Positions 16,632 through 26,400 of a stretch of 34,756 nucleotides of DNA are shown piece by piece. The stretch covers positions 58,443 through 93,198 of the forward strand of contig DMYW01000049.1 of the NCBI GenBank assembly GCA_003482455.1, given 5' to 3'. The translations under genes were made by a program, and so were the position numbers. How positions within the stretch are numbered: the first letter of the stretch is position 1; each line of letters opens with the position of its first letter. The notes beneath the pieces are model-generated. The model was given only the letters and a program-made list of their open reading frames with translations. It was not told the origin of the DNA and made no database searches. This DNA is from Rheinheimera sp. (GTDB lineage: Bacteria > Pseudomonadota > Gammaproteobacteria > Enterobacterales > Alteromonadaceae).

Positions 16632-18489
16632 TTGAAGGTGGAGCCGCCAAGACCCAGCGCTTGGCGGCGAGGGCGGTGGTTAACTCTGCCGCCGCCATAG
16701 GTTTGGCCCAATAATAGCCCTGCGCTTCGTCACAGCCCAGCTCACAGAGCAGCTGATAGCTAGCCTCATCTTCGACGCCCTCCGCCACCGTGGCGATTTG
16801 CAAACTATCGGCAAGTCGAATAATGCCGCGCACCAGTGCTAAGTCTTGCGGCCGCTGCGGCAAGTTACGCACAAAAGATTGGTCGATTTTTAAAGTGCCG
16901 GCGGCAAAGCGCGACAAATACTGCAAGTTCGAATAGCCAGTACCAAAGTCGTCAATCGCCAACGCCACCCCCAGCGCACTGAGTTGTTCCAGTTGTTGTT
17001 GGATATGGTGATGATCGCCAATCAGGCTTGATTCGGTGAGTTCTAGCTGCAAAAAGCTTGCTGCAAATTGGGTTTTTTGCAGCGTGTAGGCCACTTGCAC
17101 CGGCAATAAACCGCTGCGCAGCTGCCGTCCTGAAACATTAACTGCCATGTGTAATGGATAGCCTAACTGATGCCACGTCTGGGCTTGCTGGCAGGCTTGG
17201 CGCAGCACATACACGCCCAGTTCATCAATCAAACCGGTTTCTTCGGCCAGCGGAATAAACCGCGCTGGGCTGACGTCACCCAATTCAGGGCAACGCCAAC
17301 GCATCAAGGCTTCAACGCCGGTCAGTGCTAACGGTTGCAAGCGGAATTTAGGTTGATACACCACTTCGATTTGTTCGCGTTGCAAGGCTTGGCGCAACAA
17401 AGTGATCAGGGCCAACGTGGAGTGTTGTTGGTCATCGAGGCTGGCTTGGTAAAACTGCCAGGTATTGCGGCCATCGGCTTTCGCACGGTACATCGCCATG
17501 TCGGCTTTGCGACACAATTCAGTGAAATCGTTGCCATGCTCTGGCGCCAGTGCCACGCCAATCGAGGCTGAGAGTTTAAGCGGATACGCGCCAATCAGGA
17601 TCTCTTGCTGGCACACACGTAACAATTGCTCAATGCGTCCGATGAGGTCGGCATCATGTTGCAGCACCAGTACAAATTCGTCGCCACCAAAGCGGCAGGC
17701 CCACTCTTCTGGCTGCAATTGCTGGCGCAGCTGCTCTGCTAAATGCCGCAATACCGCATCGCCGGTGGCATGGCCAAGGGCATCGTTAATCGGCTTAAAA
17801 TGGTCGAGATCGATAAACAGCAGTGCCCGTGACTCAATCAGACAGCTCGAAAAATGCTGCGTTGCGCCATGGCGATTCAGTAAGCCAGTCAGGCTGTCGA
17901 GTTCGGCGAGCTCACTGAGCCGCTGCTCAGACGCTTTGACGCGATCGTTTTCTGCTTGCAAGGATTGCAGCAGCCGCCGATAGCCAGAGGCGAGCATCCG
18001 CACGGTAAAACCGCTGGCCAGCAGCACCAAGACCGCGACGGCAATCGAAGGCCAGGTCATCGCTGGAGTCGTTTGCGGCAAATAGCCCAGCAGGATGGCA
18101 CTGCAAAGCCCAATCACAAAGACCAACATAAAGGCCAATAAGCGGAAATACATGCCGGGGCGGCCAAACAACGCGGCGTAGACCAACAGCACGGGGTAAC
18201 ACATGACCGCCGGTTCAAACACCGCGTTATTGAGCATCAACAAGCCGCTGACGGCCAGTGTCAGCATCCACAAAAACCAGCTGTTGGCTGCCTCAGCGCG
18301 TTGTTTGTACAGCAGATACAACACCGGCAGCAGGCCTAGTTCTGTCATGTACAACAAGCGTGCAGACAAAGGCCCAGACAACCAAGCGCCCACCAGCACC
18401 AGCGCAGCGCACATCAGCACCACTTGCCATAAGCGAGTGAGTTGGTAGCGGCGCATGGATTGTAATGAAGGTTCTGCAGGCGCGGACAT
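16624..18489 (-). CDS. Membrane-bound GGDEF-EAL cyclic-di-GMP protein
   Basis: The protein has 621 residues from ATG 18489. The frame is open further upstream, but that part overlaps the divergent dipeptidase promoter and does not look coding. The N-terminal part has about five to six hydrophobic helices (to about residue 190), then a short coiled linker. The GGDEF domain carries an intact GGDEF (268-272) in CRFGGDEFVLVL, but the inhibitory RxxD site five residues upstream is missing (QPEE there). The EAL domain has EALMRW (393-398) and DDFGTGYSNL (about 512-521), both intact. It could make and degrade cyclic-di-GMP in response to a membrane signal; which activity dominates cannot be told. 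Confidence 0.93.
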   Translation of the reverse strand: MSAPAEPSLQSMRRYQLTRLWQVVLMCAALVLVGAWLSGPLSARLLYMTELGLLPVLYLLYKQRAEAANSWFLWMLTLAVSGLLMLNNAVFEPAVMCYPVLLVYAALFGRPGMYFRLLAFMLVFVIGLCSAILLGYLPQTTPAMTWPSIAVAVLVLLASGFTVRMLASGYRRLLQSLQAENDRVKASEQRLSELAELDSLTGLLNRHGATQHFSSCLIESRALLFIDLDHFKPINDALGHATGDAVLRHLAEQLRQQLQPEEWACRFGGDEFVLVLQHDADLIGRIEQLLRVCQQEILIGAYPLKLSASIGVALAPEHGNDFTELCRKADMAMYRAKADGRNTWQFYQASLDDQQHSTLALITLLRQALQREQIEVVYQPKFRLQPLALTGVEALMRWRCPELGDVSPARFIPLAEETGLIDELGVYVLRQACQQAQTWHQLGYPLHMAVNVSGRQLRSGLLPVQVAYTLQKTQFAASFLQLELTESSLIGDHHHIQQQLEQLSALGVALAIDDFGTGYSNLQYLSRFAAGTLKIDQSFVRNLPQRPQDLALVRGIIRLADSLQIATVAEGVEDEASYQLLCELGCDEAQGYYWAKPMAAAELTTALAAKRWVLAAPPSTS

Positions 18490-18676
18490 AATAGGCTCAA
18501 AGACATCGAATAATCCCAGTGTAATCCGGTGCTTTGGCAAACGCCAATCTGGCATCAGTGCTGCTGGACTCGACCAAATAGCCATGGCTGGCGACAAAAG
18601 GTTCAGCGGTGGCTGTGTGCTTTGCGGTATGCTGAAGCGGACACGCAAAACAATAAGATTTTTCAGGAACCTAGAG

Positions 18677-19861
18677 ATGAAATTACTGCCAATCGCTGTC
18701 GCGCTGACCCTGGCATGGGTAGGCAGTGCGACCGCAGCCGAATCGCTGCATGACCGTGCTGTGGCGATCGCACAAAAACACATGTTGATCGACACCCATA
18801 TCGATGTGCCCTACCGTTTAGAAGAAGACTGGGAGGACGTCAGTAAAGCCACCAAACGTGGCGATTTTGACTACCCGCGCGCCGTCAAAGGTGGCTTAAA
18901 TGCGCCTTTTATGTCGATTTATATTCCAGCATCACTGGAAAAAACCGGTGGTAGTTATTTGCTGGCGAACAAGCTGATCGACAGTATGGAAGCGCTGGTC
19001 GGCCGTGCTCCGGATAAATTCGCCATGGCTTACAGCAGTGCCGATTTGCAGCGTAACTTTAAAGCCGGCAAATTATCGTTGGCGCTGGGTATGGAAAACG
19101 GCTCGCCGATCGAAGGCAAACTGGAAAACCTGACGCATTTTTATCAGCGCGGTATTCGTTACATCACACTGACGCATTCCGAATCCAACCATATAGCCGA
19201 CTCGTCTTATGACATCCGGCGGCCGTGGAAAGGCTTAAGCCCGTTTGGCGAAAAAGTGGTCGCCGAGATGAACCGCTTGGGCATCATGATCGACATTTCG
19301 CACGTGTCAGACAAAGCGTTTTACAAAGTGATTGAGCTGACCAAGGCCCCCGTCATCGCGTCGCACTCAAGCTTGCGCGCATATGTGCCGGGTTTTGAGC
19401 GCAACATGGACGATGAAATGATCAAAGCCTTGGCGAAAAACGGTGGCGTCATTCAAATCAACTTCGGTTCGTCCTTTGTGGTGTCGCAAGCCAACCAATG
19501 GGGTTTGCAATTAAAAGCGGCCGCCAAAGCTGCGGGCAAAGACGCCAACGACAAAGCCTTTGAAGAAGAATATAAGAAACAGCATCCGTATCCGTTTGCC
19601 AACGTCGATACCGTGATCCAGCACATCAACCATGTGCGCGACTTGGTCGGCATTGACCACGTCGGGATCGGCTCGGACTTTGACGGTGTCGGTGACTCAT
19701 TGCCGGAAGGCCTGAAAGACGTGTCCATGTATCCGAATTTGATTGAAGGCTTATTAAAAGCCGGCTACAGCGAAGCGGATATTGAAAAAGTCATGTCAGG
19801 CAACTTGTTGCGCGTGTTAAAGCAGGTGGAAAAAACCGCGGTGAGCATGCAAAAGTCGTAA
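18677..19861 (+). CDS. Membrane dipeptidase, peptidase family M19
   Basis: The protein has 394 residues from ATG 18677, with AGGAAC about 7 bases upstream; more upstream codons are open but lie outside the signal peptide. The signal peptide ends near ATA/AES (20). Metal ligands of the renal-dipeptidase family are visible: HID (41-43) in LIDTHIDVPYR, Glu in GMENGSPIEG (about 139), His209 in DISHVSDKAF and His230 in IASHSSLRAY, with Asp334 in GIGSDFDGVG. The family cleaves dipeptides, including those with D-residues, using two zinc ions. Export suggests a periplasmic role in peptide turnover. It is divergent from the GGDEF-EAL gene. Confidence 0.93.
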   Translation: MKLLPIAVALTLAWVGSATAAESLHDRAVAIAQKHMLIDTHIDVPYRLEEDWEDVSKATKRGDFDYPRAVKGGLNAPFMSIYIPASLEKTGGSYLLANKLIDSMEALVGRAPDKFAMAYSSADLQRNFKAGKLSLALGMENGSPIEGKLENLTHFYQRGIRYITLTHSESNHIADSSYDIRRPWKGLSPFGEKVVAEMNRLGIMIDISHVSDKAFYKVIELTKAPVIASHSSLRAYVPGFERNMDDEMIKALAKNGGVIQINFGSSFVVSQANQWGLQLKAAAKAAGKDANDKAFEEEYKKQHPYPFANVDTVIQHINHVRDLVGIDHVGIGSDFDGVGDSLPEGLKDVSMYPNLIEGLLKAGYSEADIEKVMSGNLLRVLKQVEKTAVSMQKS

Positions 19862-19883
19862 GCGACGCGGTGGGTTGGTAAGA

Positions 19884-19948
19884 ACGGGGCCTGACGCCCG
19901 TGTGGCTTAGCGAAGCTGACTTGCATTGGCGCTTAATGCCCGTTTTTT
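19884..19948 (+). terminator. Possible terminator with two alternative hairpins after the dipeptidase gene
   Basis: ACGGGGC (19884-19890) can pair with GCCCGT at 19896-19901 (short hairpin, one bulge). It can also pair with GCCCGT at 19938-19943, which runs into TTTTT (19944-19948). Only the longer pairing is followed by a T-tract, and that T-tract overlaps the stop of the converging VOC gene. It may end transcription from both sides. Confidence 0.4.
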
Positions 19949-20333
19949 ATACCTGCTGGTAAATCTCCAGCGGTTGCCCGTCGGGGTCTTGGAAAAAGGT
20001 ATAAGCGCGGTCAGTGTAGGGGTCGATGCGTACGGGTTCACACACAATTCCTTTGCGCGCTAGCCAAGCGACGGTGACAGCGACATCCGCCACTGCAAAG
20101 CACAGATGGCGCAGACCTTGCGCTTCGGGCTGGCTTGGCCGTGCGGGCGGCGTTGGAAAGCTAAACAATTCCAGTTGACTGCCGTTTGGCAGTTGCAAAT
20201 CCAGCTTCCAACTGTCGCGATTGGCGCGGTAATGCTCGGCGAGGATCGGTAGCTCTAACAGCTCATGATAAAACTGCTTGGACCTTGGGTAGTTGCTGCA
20301 AATAATGGCGACGTGATGAATGGCGTTGAGCAT
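19947..20333 (-). CDS. yaeR: YaeR-like VOC (glyoxalase-fold) metalloprotein
   Basis: The protein has 128 residues from ATG 20333. The open frame extends 78 codons upstream into the preceding binding-protein gene and is not used. The sequence follows E. coli YaeR closely from end to end: HHVAIICSNY, SKQFYHELL, RDSWKLDL, LELFSFPTPPARPSQPEAQGLRHL and DPYTDRAYTFFQDPDGQPLEIYQQ. Probable metal ligands are His7, Glu55, His76 and Glu123. YaeR belongs to the glyoxalase I-like family, but its physiological substrate is not settled. The start lies 44 bases downstream of the binding-protein stop on the same strand, so it may be cotranscribed. Confidence 0.92.
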   Translation of the reverse strand: MLNAIHHVAIICSNYPRSKQFYHELLELPILAEHYRANRDSWKLDLQLPNGSQLELFSFPTPPARPSQPEAQGLRHLCFAVADVAVTVAWLARKGIVCEPVRIDPYTDRAYTFFQDPDGQPLEIYQQV

Positions 20334-20377
20334 AACGGTGTTTAGGGTTTGGCGTTTAGAGTTGGCAGTGTACGAGG

Positions 20378-21166
20378 TTATTCGGCCGCTGGCACGCGCA
20401 TGCCGGGATATCGGCGATAAAAGTCCTGCATCTCGGGTGTGTGCTGGGCTTGAATAAAGCTGTGATCCCATTGCTGTTTTAACTCGCGACCCCGTTCCGT
20501 CGGCGCAAAACCGACGTAGATGGGGACAATGGCCACGGGTTGCACTGTGGCGCCTTTGCTCAGCCATTGCTGAATTTGTGGCGTGTTGAGTTCGTCTTCT
20601 TCCGACAAAAACACATCGACGCGTTGATTGAGCGCAAGCTGCACCCCTTGTTCAGCCGACAAGGTCTCATAACCCGGTGTGGTGACGCCAACCACGCTGC
20701 CGTAGTTGTAGCCCAGGCGCCAGCTTAAGCGTAATTGTTGCAACTGATTGGCACGCACGGCTTGGTCAATCCGCGCATCCTTTTTGTACACGGCCACGAT
20801 GCGGTCCCAATCCATCGGCAAGTTGGAGCGTAACAACAACTGCGAGTCACGGGCGGTGACGGCAAAGACTAAATCGGCTTGTTGCCGTTCGGTTGCCACC
20901 ACAGCGCGGGCGAACGGCATCAGTTGCACTTTGGGGGCAGGGTCGGGTTTGAGGACTAGGTACAGCATTTCAAAATAAGCGCCAGTGCCAGTGGCCGAGG
21001 TATAACCCGGCCAGTGTTCGGTGACCACCCGGATGGGTTTGGCTGGCGTTGCTTGTGTTGGCGCCGCTGTTGCTGTGATAGAGCCGGCGATCGTGGCCGC
21101 ACCAAGCATCAGCACCACACTTAAACGGCCGAGCATGTGGCGCCACTGACCTTTGCTGTGCTTCAC
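20378..21166 (-). CDS. Periplasmic binding protein, tandem copy 2
   Basis: The protein has 262 residues. It starts at GTG 21166, placed 6 bases after a strong AGGAGG. A signal peptide ends near TAA (about 35). The domain resembles SBP_bac_3: RVVTEHWPGYTSATGTGAYFE, MPFARAVVATERQQADLVFAV, LRLSWRLGYNYGSVVGV, and VPIYVGFAPTERGRELKQQW. These segments match the neighbour at 21247-22044 almost word for word, so the pair arose by tandem duplication. No permease or ATPase is nearby. The ligand is unknown. Confidence 0.8.
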   Translation of the reverse strand: MKHSKGQWRHMLGRLSVVLMLGAATIAGSITATAAPTQATPAKPIRVVTEHWPGYTSATGTGAYFEMLYLVLKPDPAPKVQLMPFARAVVATERQQADLVFAVTARDSQLLLRSNLPMDWDRIVAVYKKDARIDQAVRANQLQQLRLSWRLGYNYGSVVGVTTPGYETLSAEQGVQLALNQRVDVFLSEEDELNTPQIQQWLSKGATVQPVAIVPIYVGFAPTERGRELKQQWDHSFIQAQHTPEMQDFYRRYPGMRVPAAE

Positions 21167-21246
21167 GCTGAGCCTCCTTGCTGTTCCTAAAAATACAGTA
21201 GCAGCAAAAACTAGTTCCAGCGAATCAAGCGGTAGCCGAGGCTGCG

Positions 21247-22044
21247 TTACGAGCGAGGGCCGCTGGCAGGCTGGGGTGAGGCAGGTTTGGTTGGCTGTCG
21301 TGGGTCGGGTGCCAGCATGCCGTCATGGTGCTGATAAAACCTGTGCAGTTCGCCTGTTTCACGCAATTGTTGCCAGCGTTGATTCCACTGCCGTTGCAGT
21401 TGCAGGCCGCGTGATGACGGCGCAAATCCAACATAAATCGGCACAAAAGCCAGATGTTCGACCGCCAACCCGCTTTGCAGCAGTTGCTGCGGCGTGAAGC
21501 TGTCTAATTCCGATCTTTCTACCAAAAACAGATCCAAGCGTTGGTGCAGTACCAGCTCTAAACCTTGTTCGATGGAAAGTGCTTCAAAGCCTTGTGCCGG
21601 CAAACCAAGCGCCACCCCATAGTTGTAGCCTTGTCGCCAACTCAGCCTGAGGTTGCTAAAACGTCGCTGTTGCAGCGCTATCTTCAACGCGGCGGTAGGG
21701 CGAAACACCGCCACAACTTCATCAAAATCAATCGGGTCCATCGATAATCCCAGTAGGGTGGAATCGTGTGGCGTCACTGCAAAGACTACCTCGGCTTGTT
21801 GTCGTTCGGTGGTTAACACGGCCCGGGTATAGGGCATAATGTCCACGGTGACAGGTTCAGCCAGCACCAGCTGTAATAACTCAAAATAGGCACCTTGGCC
21901 GGTCGCTGTGGTAAAGCCAGGCCACTGCGCTGTCGCCACCCGCAAGGTGGCCGAAGCGGGCATCAAGCCCCATAACAGCAGCCAACATAGCCAGTGTCGC
22001 CAACCTAAGTGTCTTAGTCGTTGTTGCATCCAACCCATCCGCAT
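21247..22044 (-). CDS. Periplasmic binding protein, tandem copy 1
   Basis: The protein has 265 residues. Three in-frame ATGs (22044, 22038, 22029) are possible; no strong ribosome site decides between them. The signal peptide is Trp/Leu-rich and ends near ASA/TL. The body matches copy 2 in LRVATAQWPGFTTATGQGAYFE, MPYTRAVLTTERQQAEVVFAV, LRLSWRQGYNYGVALGL, LDLFLVERSELD and VPIYVGFAPSSRGLQLQRQW. The aromatic and Arg positions of the ligand pocket are shared. The stop lies 80 bases before the start of copy 2. Confidence 0.8.
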   Translation of the reverse strand: MRMGWMQQRLRHLGWRHWLCWLLLWGLMPASATLRVATAQWPGFTTATGQGAYFELLQLVLAEPVTVDIMPYTRAVLTTERQQAEVVFAVTPHDSTLLGLSMDPIDFDEVVAVFRPTAALKIALQQRRFSNLRLSWRQGYNYGVALGLPAQGFEALSIEQGLELVLHQRLDLFLVERSELDSFTPQQLLQSGLAVEHLAFVPIYVGFAPSSRGLQLQRQWNQRWQQLRETGELHRFYQHHDGMLAPDPRQPTKPASPQPASGPRS

Positions 22045-22116
22045 TGCCGAAAAGTTGGCACATTAACAGTTAAGCAACAAGTCCGCGAGCTGGTCTAAGC
22101 TGCAAACCCTTGGCGG

Positions 22117-23253
22117 TTACGGCGCGATTTGCCGCGGGTGTTTGGCTGCCGTTGGTTCGGCAAACCAAGGCAAATGGGTCGCCGCGCGATACTGGAATTG
22201 TTGGTAGTCATACCCCAAAAGTTCCGCCACTGTGCTGGCGACTTGGCTTTGCAGCCATTCGGTGTCGCTGCGCACCAAGCCTTGTGCTGGAATTTGCGGT
22301 CCAACGGCCGCTAGCCAAATGTGCTCGGAGCCGGCGGCATCTGCGCTGCCGGATTTTTGCAGCACCCCCGGCAATACACGAGTGCTGCCGTGGCGTGACC
22401 AAGTCGTCGCACTGTCGCCGCGGCCATGGTCGGTCGTAACAATCAAGGTGGTTTGCCCACGGTAAAACGGGTCGTTTTGCAACGTTTGCCACAGCTGCGC
22501 TAGGTATTGATCGGCACGCTGCAGCGCTTGCACATAACGCGGATAATCGCCGCCGTGAGCGAAATCATCCGGCTCGCCAAACGCCACGTACAACAAGCGA
22601 GGTTGTTGCACGCGTAGATATTCCAAGGCGAATTGGTGGGTGAAACTGTCCAAACGCACCGCCTGCCACGGGCTTGGTGTTTGGCGCTGCAGCTGATTCA
22701 GCAGTTGCATCTTGTCGGACAATGGGCCACCGACAAAACCTTCCGTCAATGGCATAAAACCGGCGTTGACCGGCAACTTGCTGCGCGTGGTGTTAAGGAT
22801 ATACGGCAGCAGTTCCCACGAGCCAATCGCCGCCACTTGGCCTTGCATGCCAGCTTGTTGATTCAGCCATTCCAGCACGCTGACGTTGGGGTTGGGGGTT
22901 TTGCGATTATCAGAGATCCGCGGGTCGGCAAAGCCGGTTAATAGCTCTTGGTAACCTGGGTACGACACCGCGTATGGGTTACTGACACGCATTCGAGAAT
23001 CATGGCGACGATCGCCAATCAGCAGGCCTTGCCGGCCCATCACTTGGTGTAAAAACGGCATCAGTTGCGCGGCAGTCGGCACATCGGCCGGTTGACGGCC
23101 ATACAGGCTGGGGTCGGCACCGCCAAACACTTCTTGCCAGCGCACGCCGTCAATTGTCACCAGCACTACTTTGCTTTGCAACGTTTGCGCTTGTGCCGGC
23201 ACCCAGCCAGTCCACAAGGTCATTAGCACGCTAAACAGTAGTCGTTGCCACAT
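22117..23253 (-). CDS. Secreted alkaline-phosphatase-superfamily phosphodiesterase-like enzyme
   Basis: The protein has 378 residues. The signal peptide ends near AQA (22). GGAGGA lies 7 bases before the ATG. Metal and active-site features of the superfamily are in order: Asp35 in VTIDGVRWQE, a likely nucleophile Ser97 in NPYAVSYPGYQELL, Asp229/Asp230 and His233 in FGEPDDFAHGGDY, Asp275-His276 in VTTDHGRGD, and His311 in EHIWLAAVGP. The family includes nucleotide pyrophosphatases and phosphonate or phosphodiester hydrolases; the substrate here is not evident. It shares strand with the flanking genes and may be cotranscribed with the binding-protein pair 72 bases downstream. Confidence 0.82.
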   Translation of the reverse strand: MWQRLLFSVLMTLWTGWVPAQAQTLQSKVVLVTIDGVRWQEVFGGADPSLYGRQPADVPTAAQLMPFLHQVMGRQGLLIGDRRHDSRMRVSNPYAVSYPGYQELLTGFADPRISDNRKTPNPNVSVLEWLNQQAGMQGQVAAIGSWELLPYILNTTRSKLPVNAGFMPLTEGFVGGPLSDKMQLLNQLQRQTPSPWQAVRLDSFTHQFALEYLRVQQPRLLYVAFGEPDDFAHGGDYPRYVQALQRADQYLAQLWQTLQNDPFYRGQTTLIVTTDHGRGDSATTWSRHGSTRVLPGVLQKSGSADAAGSEHIWLAAVGPQIPAQGLVRSDTEWLQSQVASTVAELLGYDYQQFQYRAATHLPWFAEPTAAKHPRQIAP

Positions 23254-23385
23254 CGGGTTGTCCTCCAGCTGTTGCTTGCGTGGCTAAGACTAGCGGGCGT
23301 CTATGACGAGTTGATGCGATGACGATGGCAAGTTTGTGACAAAGGCGCTGTGGCAACCAAGCACGAACAGGCGCTTTTGGTGGGG

Positions 23386-23428
23386 GAGTGCCACGACAAG
23401 AGCTTCGTCGCTGCAGGTCGTGGCATTT
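23386..23428 (-). other. Hairpin between the Kelch and phosphatase-like genes
   Basis: Arms TGCCACGAC (23389-23397) and GTCGTGGCA (23417-23425) are perfect 9-base complements, extendable by G-T pairs, with a 19-base loop. It lies just after the Kelch gene stop on the minus strand. No U-tract follows, so intrinsic termination is unlikely; it could stabilise the mRNA end or mark a rho-dependent site. Confidence 0.4.
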
Positions 23429-23440
23429 GCTCAGATTAGG

Positions 23441-26400
23441 TCAGTTTGCCGGGCATGTAGCCGCGTCGGACGACTGTCGACGCAAAGTGGTTTTGCTGCC
23501 GTTTTGCTCTGTGATGACCAGAGTGTCGGCGCTGATACTGACAATTGGATTGGCATCAGCAAACGGATCAACACTGTCTTTGGCGAACCACACCAACTTG
23601 TCCTGCCAGACGCCCCAATACCCTTGGTACTCACGTGTGCTTTGGCCGGATGCGTCAGTCACGGTATAACGACCATTGGCGGCAAACTGCGTGATGTAGC
23701 TGGACTGGCTCATCAATTCGTTATGCTGCGACCAAGTGCCGATTAAGCGGCAATCGAGGGTGGGCAGTGTGGCGAGCGGAATGCATTCGGCTAGTTGCGC
23801 CGGCCAGCTAGCTGCATCAGCGCTCGTTGCTAAACGCTGATGTAGTTGGCTGATACAGGTTTCACTCAGTGGGCTGATTTCCCCTGTGCTGGCCACTTTG
23901 CCAAATTTTTGGCCATAGCCGCTGGCCAGACACACCACGACCGTCAGCCGGATCGCCCATTGCAGTTGCTTGCTTGGTTCGTCGAGTTGAGATTGTCGGC
24001 GATAGATAACAACGAGCAGCAGCAACAAGCCCAAGCTTGGATAAAACAGCGGTGCTACTACGACCAGCAAGGTTTTCCATGAACTTGCTGGTGCTGTGGT
24101 GGCGCTTGTTGTTGTGGTGTCAGGCGCCTTAGTACTGTCTGATGGGTTGGTAGGTGTTGCTGGAGTCTGCAAAGCGCTGGCTGGCGTTTTAAGCGCAGTA
24201 ACCCCTTGGCAGCTGGCACTAAACCATTGCTGATAATCGCCACGCCACCAGCTGTGATGGCCAAGCAGCAGCACAGTATCATCCGGGCGTTTAGCAAACA
24301 CGGCATGGTTGACCGGGTAACTCTCTGGCAAGGTGCGCACTTGGCCGTTTTTCGGGTCGAATAGCACCCATTGTTGTTGATTGTTATGCAAACCGAGCCA
24401 GCAGCCATCCGACAATTCAACAGCTTCTCGGCCCAGCTCAGACTCCATAAAAATATAAGCCCACTGCTGTTTGGCGGCAGACCACTGCCATTTGGGTACG
24501 CGACCACTGGGGTTTTGTTCGATGAATTTCGCGCCCAGCGCATTGGCCGCGAGTGACGCGCCACTGCTGGCATCGCCTAAGGACAGCAGCGGCACCGCCA
24601 ATTTGACGGCAACACCAGTGACTAATTCGCCATTGTGTTGATAGGGCACTTGCGCTTGCCAGGTGGCGGTTGGCAGGTCAAACACCTGCGCTTGTTGACT
24701 ATTGACCATCAAGGCCGGCCTGCCGTCATCTGTCGCCGCCAGTGCAAATTCACTATTGTCGGTCACCGCAAAGCTGCCACAGGCTTGCCAATTGGGGTTG
24801 CGCGGGGTCGCGCTGCGATAACAACGCAATTCAGTTTGATTGGTTTTAGCCACAAAGGCCTGCAGGACTAGCAGCACTTGTTCGTCGGGCAATTCTAACC
24901 ATTGCACCGGAGCTGCCAGTCGCTCGTTCGGCGCGGCGATGGTGTGCCACTGTTGGCTGTCACTGTGCCAGAGTTGTAAACGCAGCTGATTTTGACTGTG
25001 CTGCAAGGCTTGCAAGACATCGCCGTTTTGCAAGGCTAACAGGCTACTGCGAGTTTGCGGGGCGGTTGGTAGCGGCAGTTCGTTGGTTAGCTGCCATTGC
25101 CGCTGTGGCTCTGGGCTTGCTGGCGTGGTTGTCGGTGCATCGGCACTATTAACCGGCGCATCAGCACTGGGTGGTGCAACAAGCGACTCGGACGCGGATA
25201 ATTTAGCGCTGTAACTTTCACTAAAACTGACTGCATACAACGCATCTTGCCCGCCGAGCCAATCCACCGTCGCTTCGGTTGCAGGCAGCTGCTGCCAGCT
25301 TTGGCTATGTGGGGCCAGATAATAATCCGACACCACGACTGCACCATTGGCTAGTGCATGCCAATCGATCAGGCCAATCAGCTGACTCTCCCGCCAGATA
25401 TCTTCTGGGTGCACCGGCAGCCATTCAAAGGTTAAATCCTGCGCACGCCAGCGCAGTAGGGTTGGAGCTTGCTCACTACCAAACGCCGCTTGTTTAAACA
25501 GCAAATCGCCATTGCTCAGCGTTAATGGCGCTGGCGTTTGATAAAAATTAAACGCCAAGGGGCGCAACGCTGGGGTCGCTGAAGTGCTTGGCTCAGTGGT
25601 CGCAGCGCGCAGCTGGCTGGGGATCTGTTCAATGCGTTGCTCGGCAATATGCCAAAGCCAGATGTGGTCGTTGTGATAACCGCCATCTTGCCAACCGTAG
25701 GTCACATCTTCGTCAAATTCGGGACAAAATTGGTCGCGTAAGTCGGCTGCGGGGGCGTCGTCCTCGGCGCTTTCGTCTACCTGAGCACTGTTGCCCAGCG
25801 GAGCGCTGTCGACAGGCTGAGCGCTGTGATCTTGCGTTGTAACTGCTGCGGAAATGGCTTGCCGCAGTGCCGCTGCGCAGCTCGGTTCAGCCAAGTAGGT
25901 CGCCCATTGCCCGCCCACCAAGGCGACAGAACCATCATCCCGAAGTAACCAATGCGCGCCATACGGCAGCGGTGTGGTCGGTTGCTGCAAAGGGTCGTTG
26001 GATTGGCTGCTGGCGGGCGCTTGGTAGGTTTGGACTTGTCCAGTTGCTGGGTCAAAACGCAGCGCGCGGAACTTGGTGTACTGTTGATGATTAAAATCAC
26101 TGCTGACCACAAACAACACGCTGCCGTCTTGTTGCAGTTTGGCTTCGACCCGTTCTTCGTCACTAAACGACAAATTCGGCAGCGTTTGCCAACTCAGTTG
26201 CTCTGGGTCAAATAGCTCGACGCTGTGTGCTTTGGGTTGTGAACCGCTGCGCAGACTGTCGCTGATGCCGCCATACAGCAGCACTCGGCCGTCATTGAGC
26301 CGTACGGCCTCACTGCTAAAGTGCGCGGCTTGGGTCGGCGCTGTGGTTTGCCAACGCCCAGTGCGTGGGTCAACAATTTCGCTGAAGGTGGTGGCTATTG

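Noticed and set aside
18490..18795. Upstream extension of the GGDEF-EAL gene by 102 codons
   Set aside because: It runs into the divergent dipeptidase gene and its composition is Ser/Arg/Ala-rich shadow sequence.
20334..20567. Upstream extension of the YaeR-like gene by 78 codons
   Set aside because: It overlaps the binding-protein gene on the same strand, and YaeR homologues begin at the Met encoded at 20333.
24058..24573. Minus-strand frame of 171 codons within the Kelch gene
   Set aside because: It is a shifted frame of the same strand. The Kelch frame continues unbroken through it, so it is not evidence of a frameshift.
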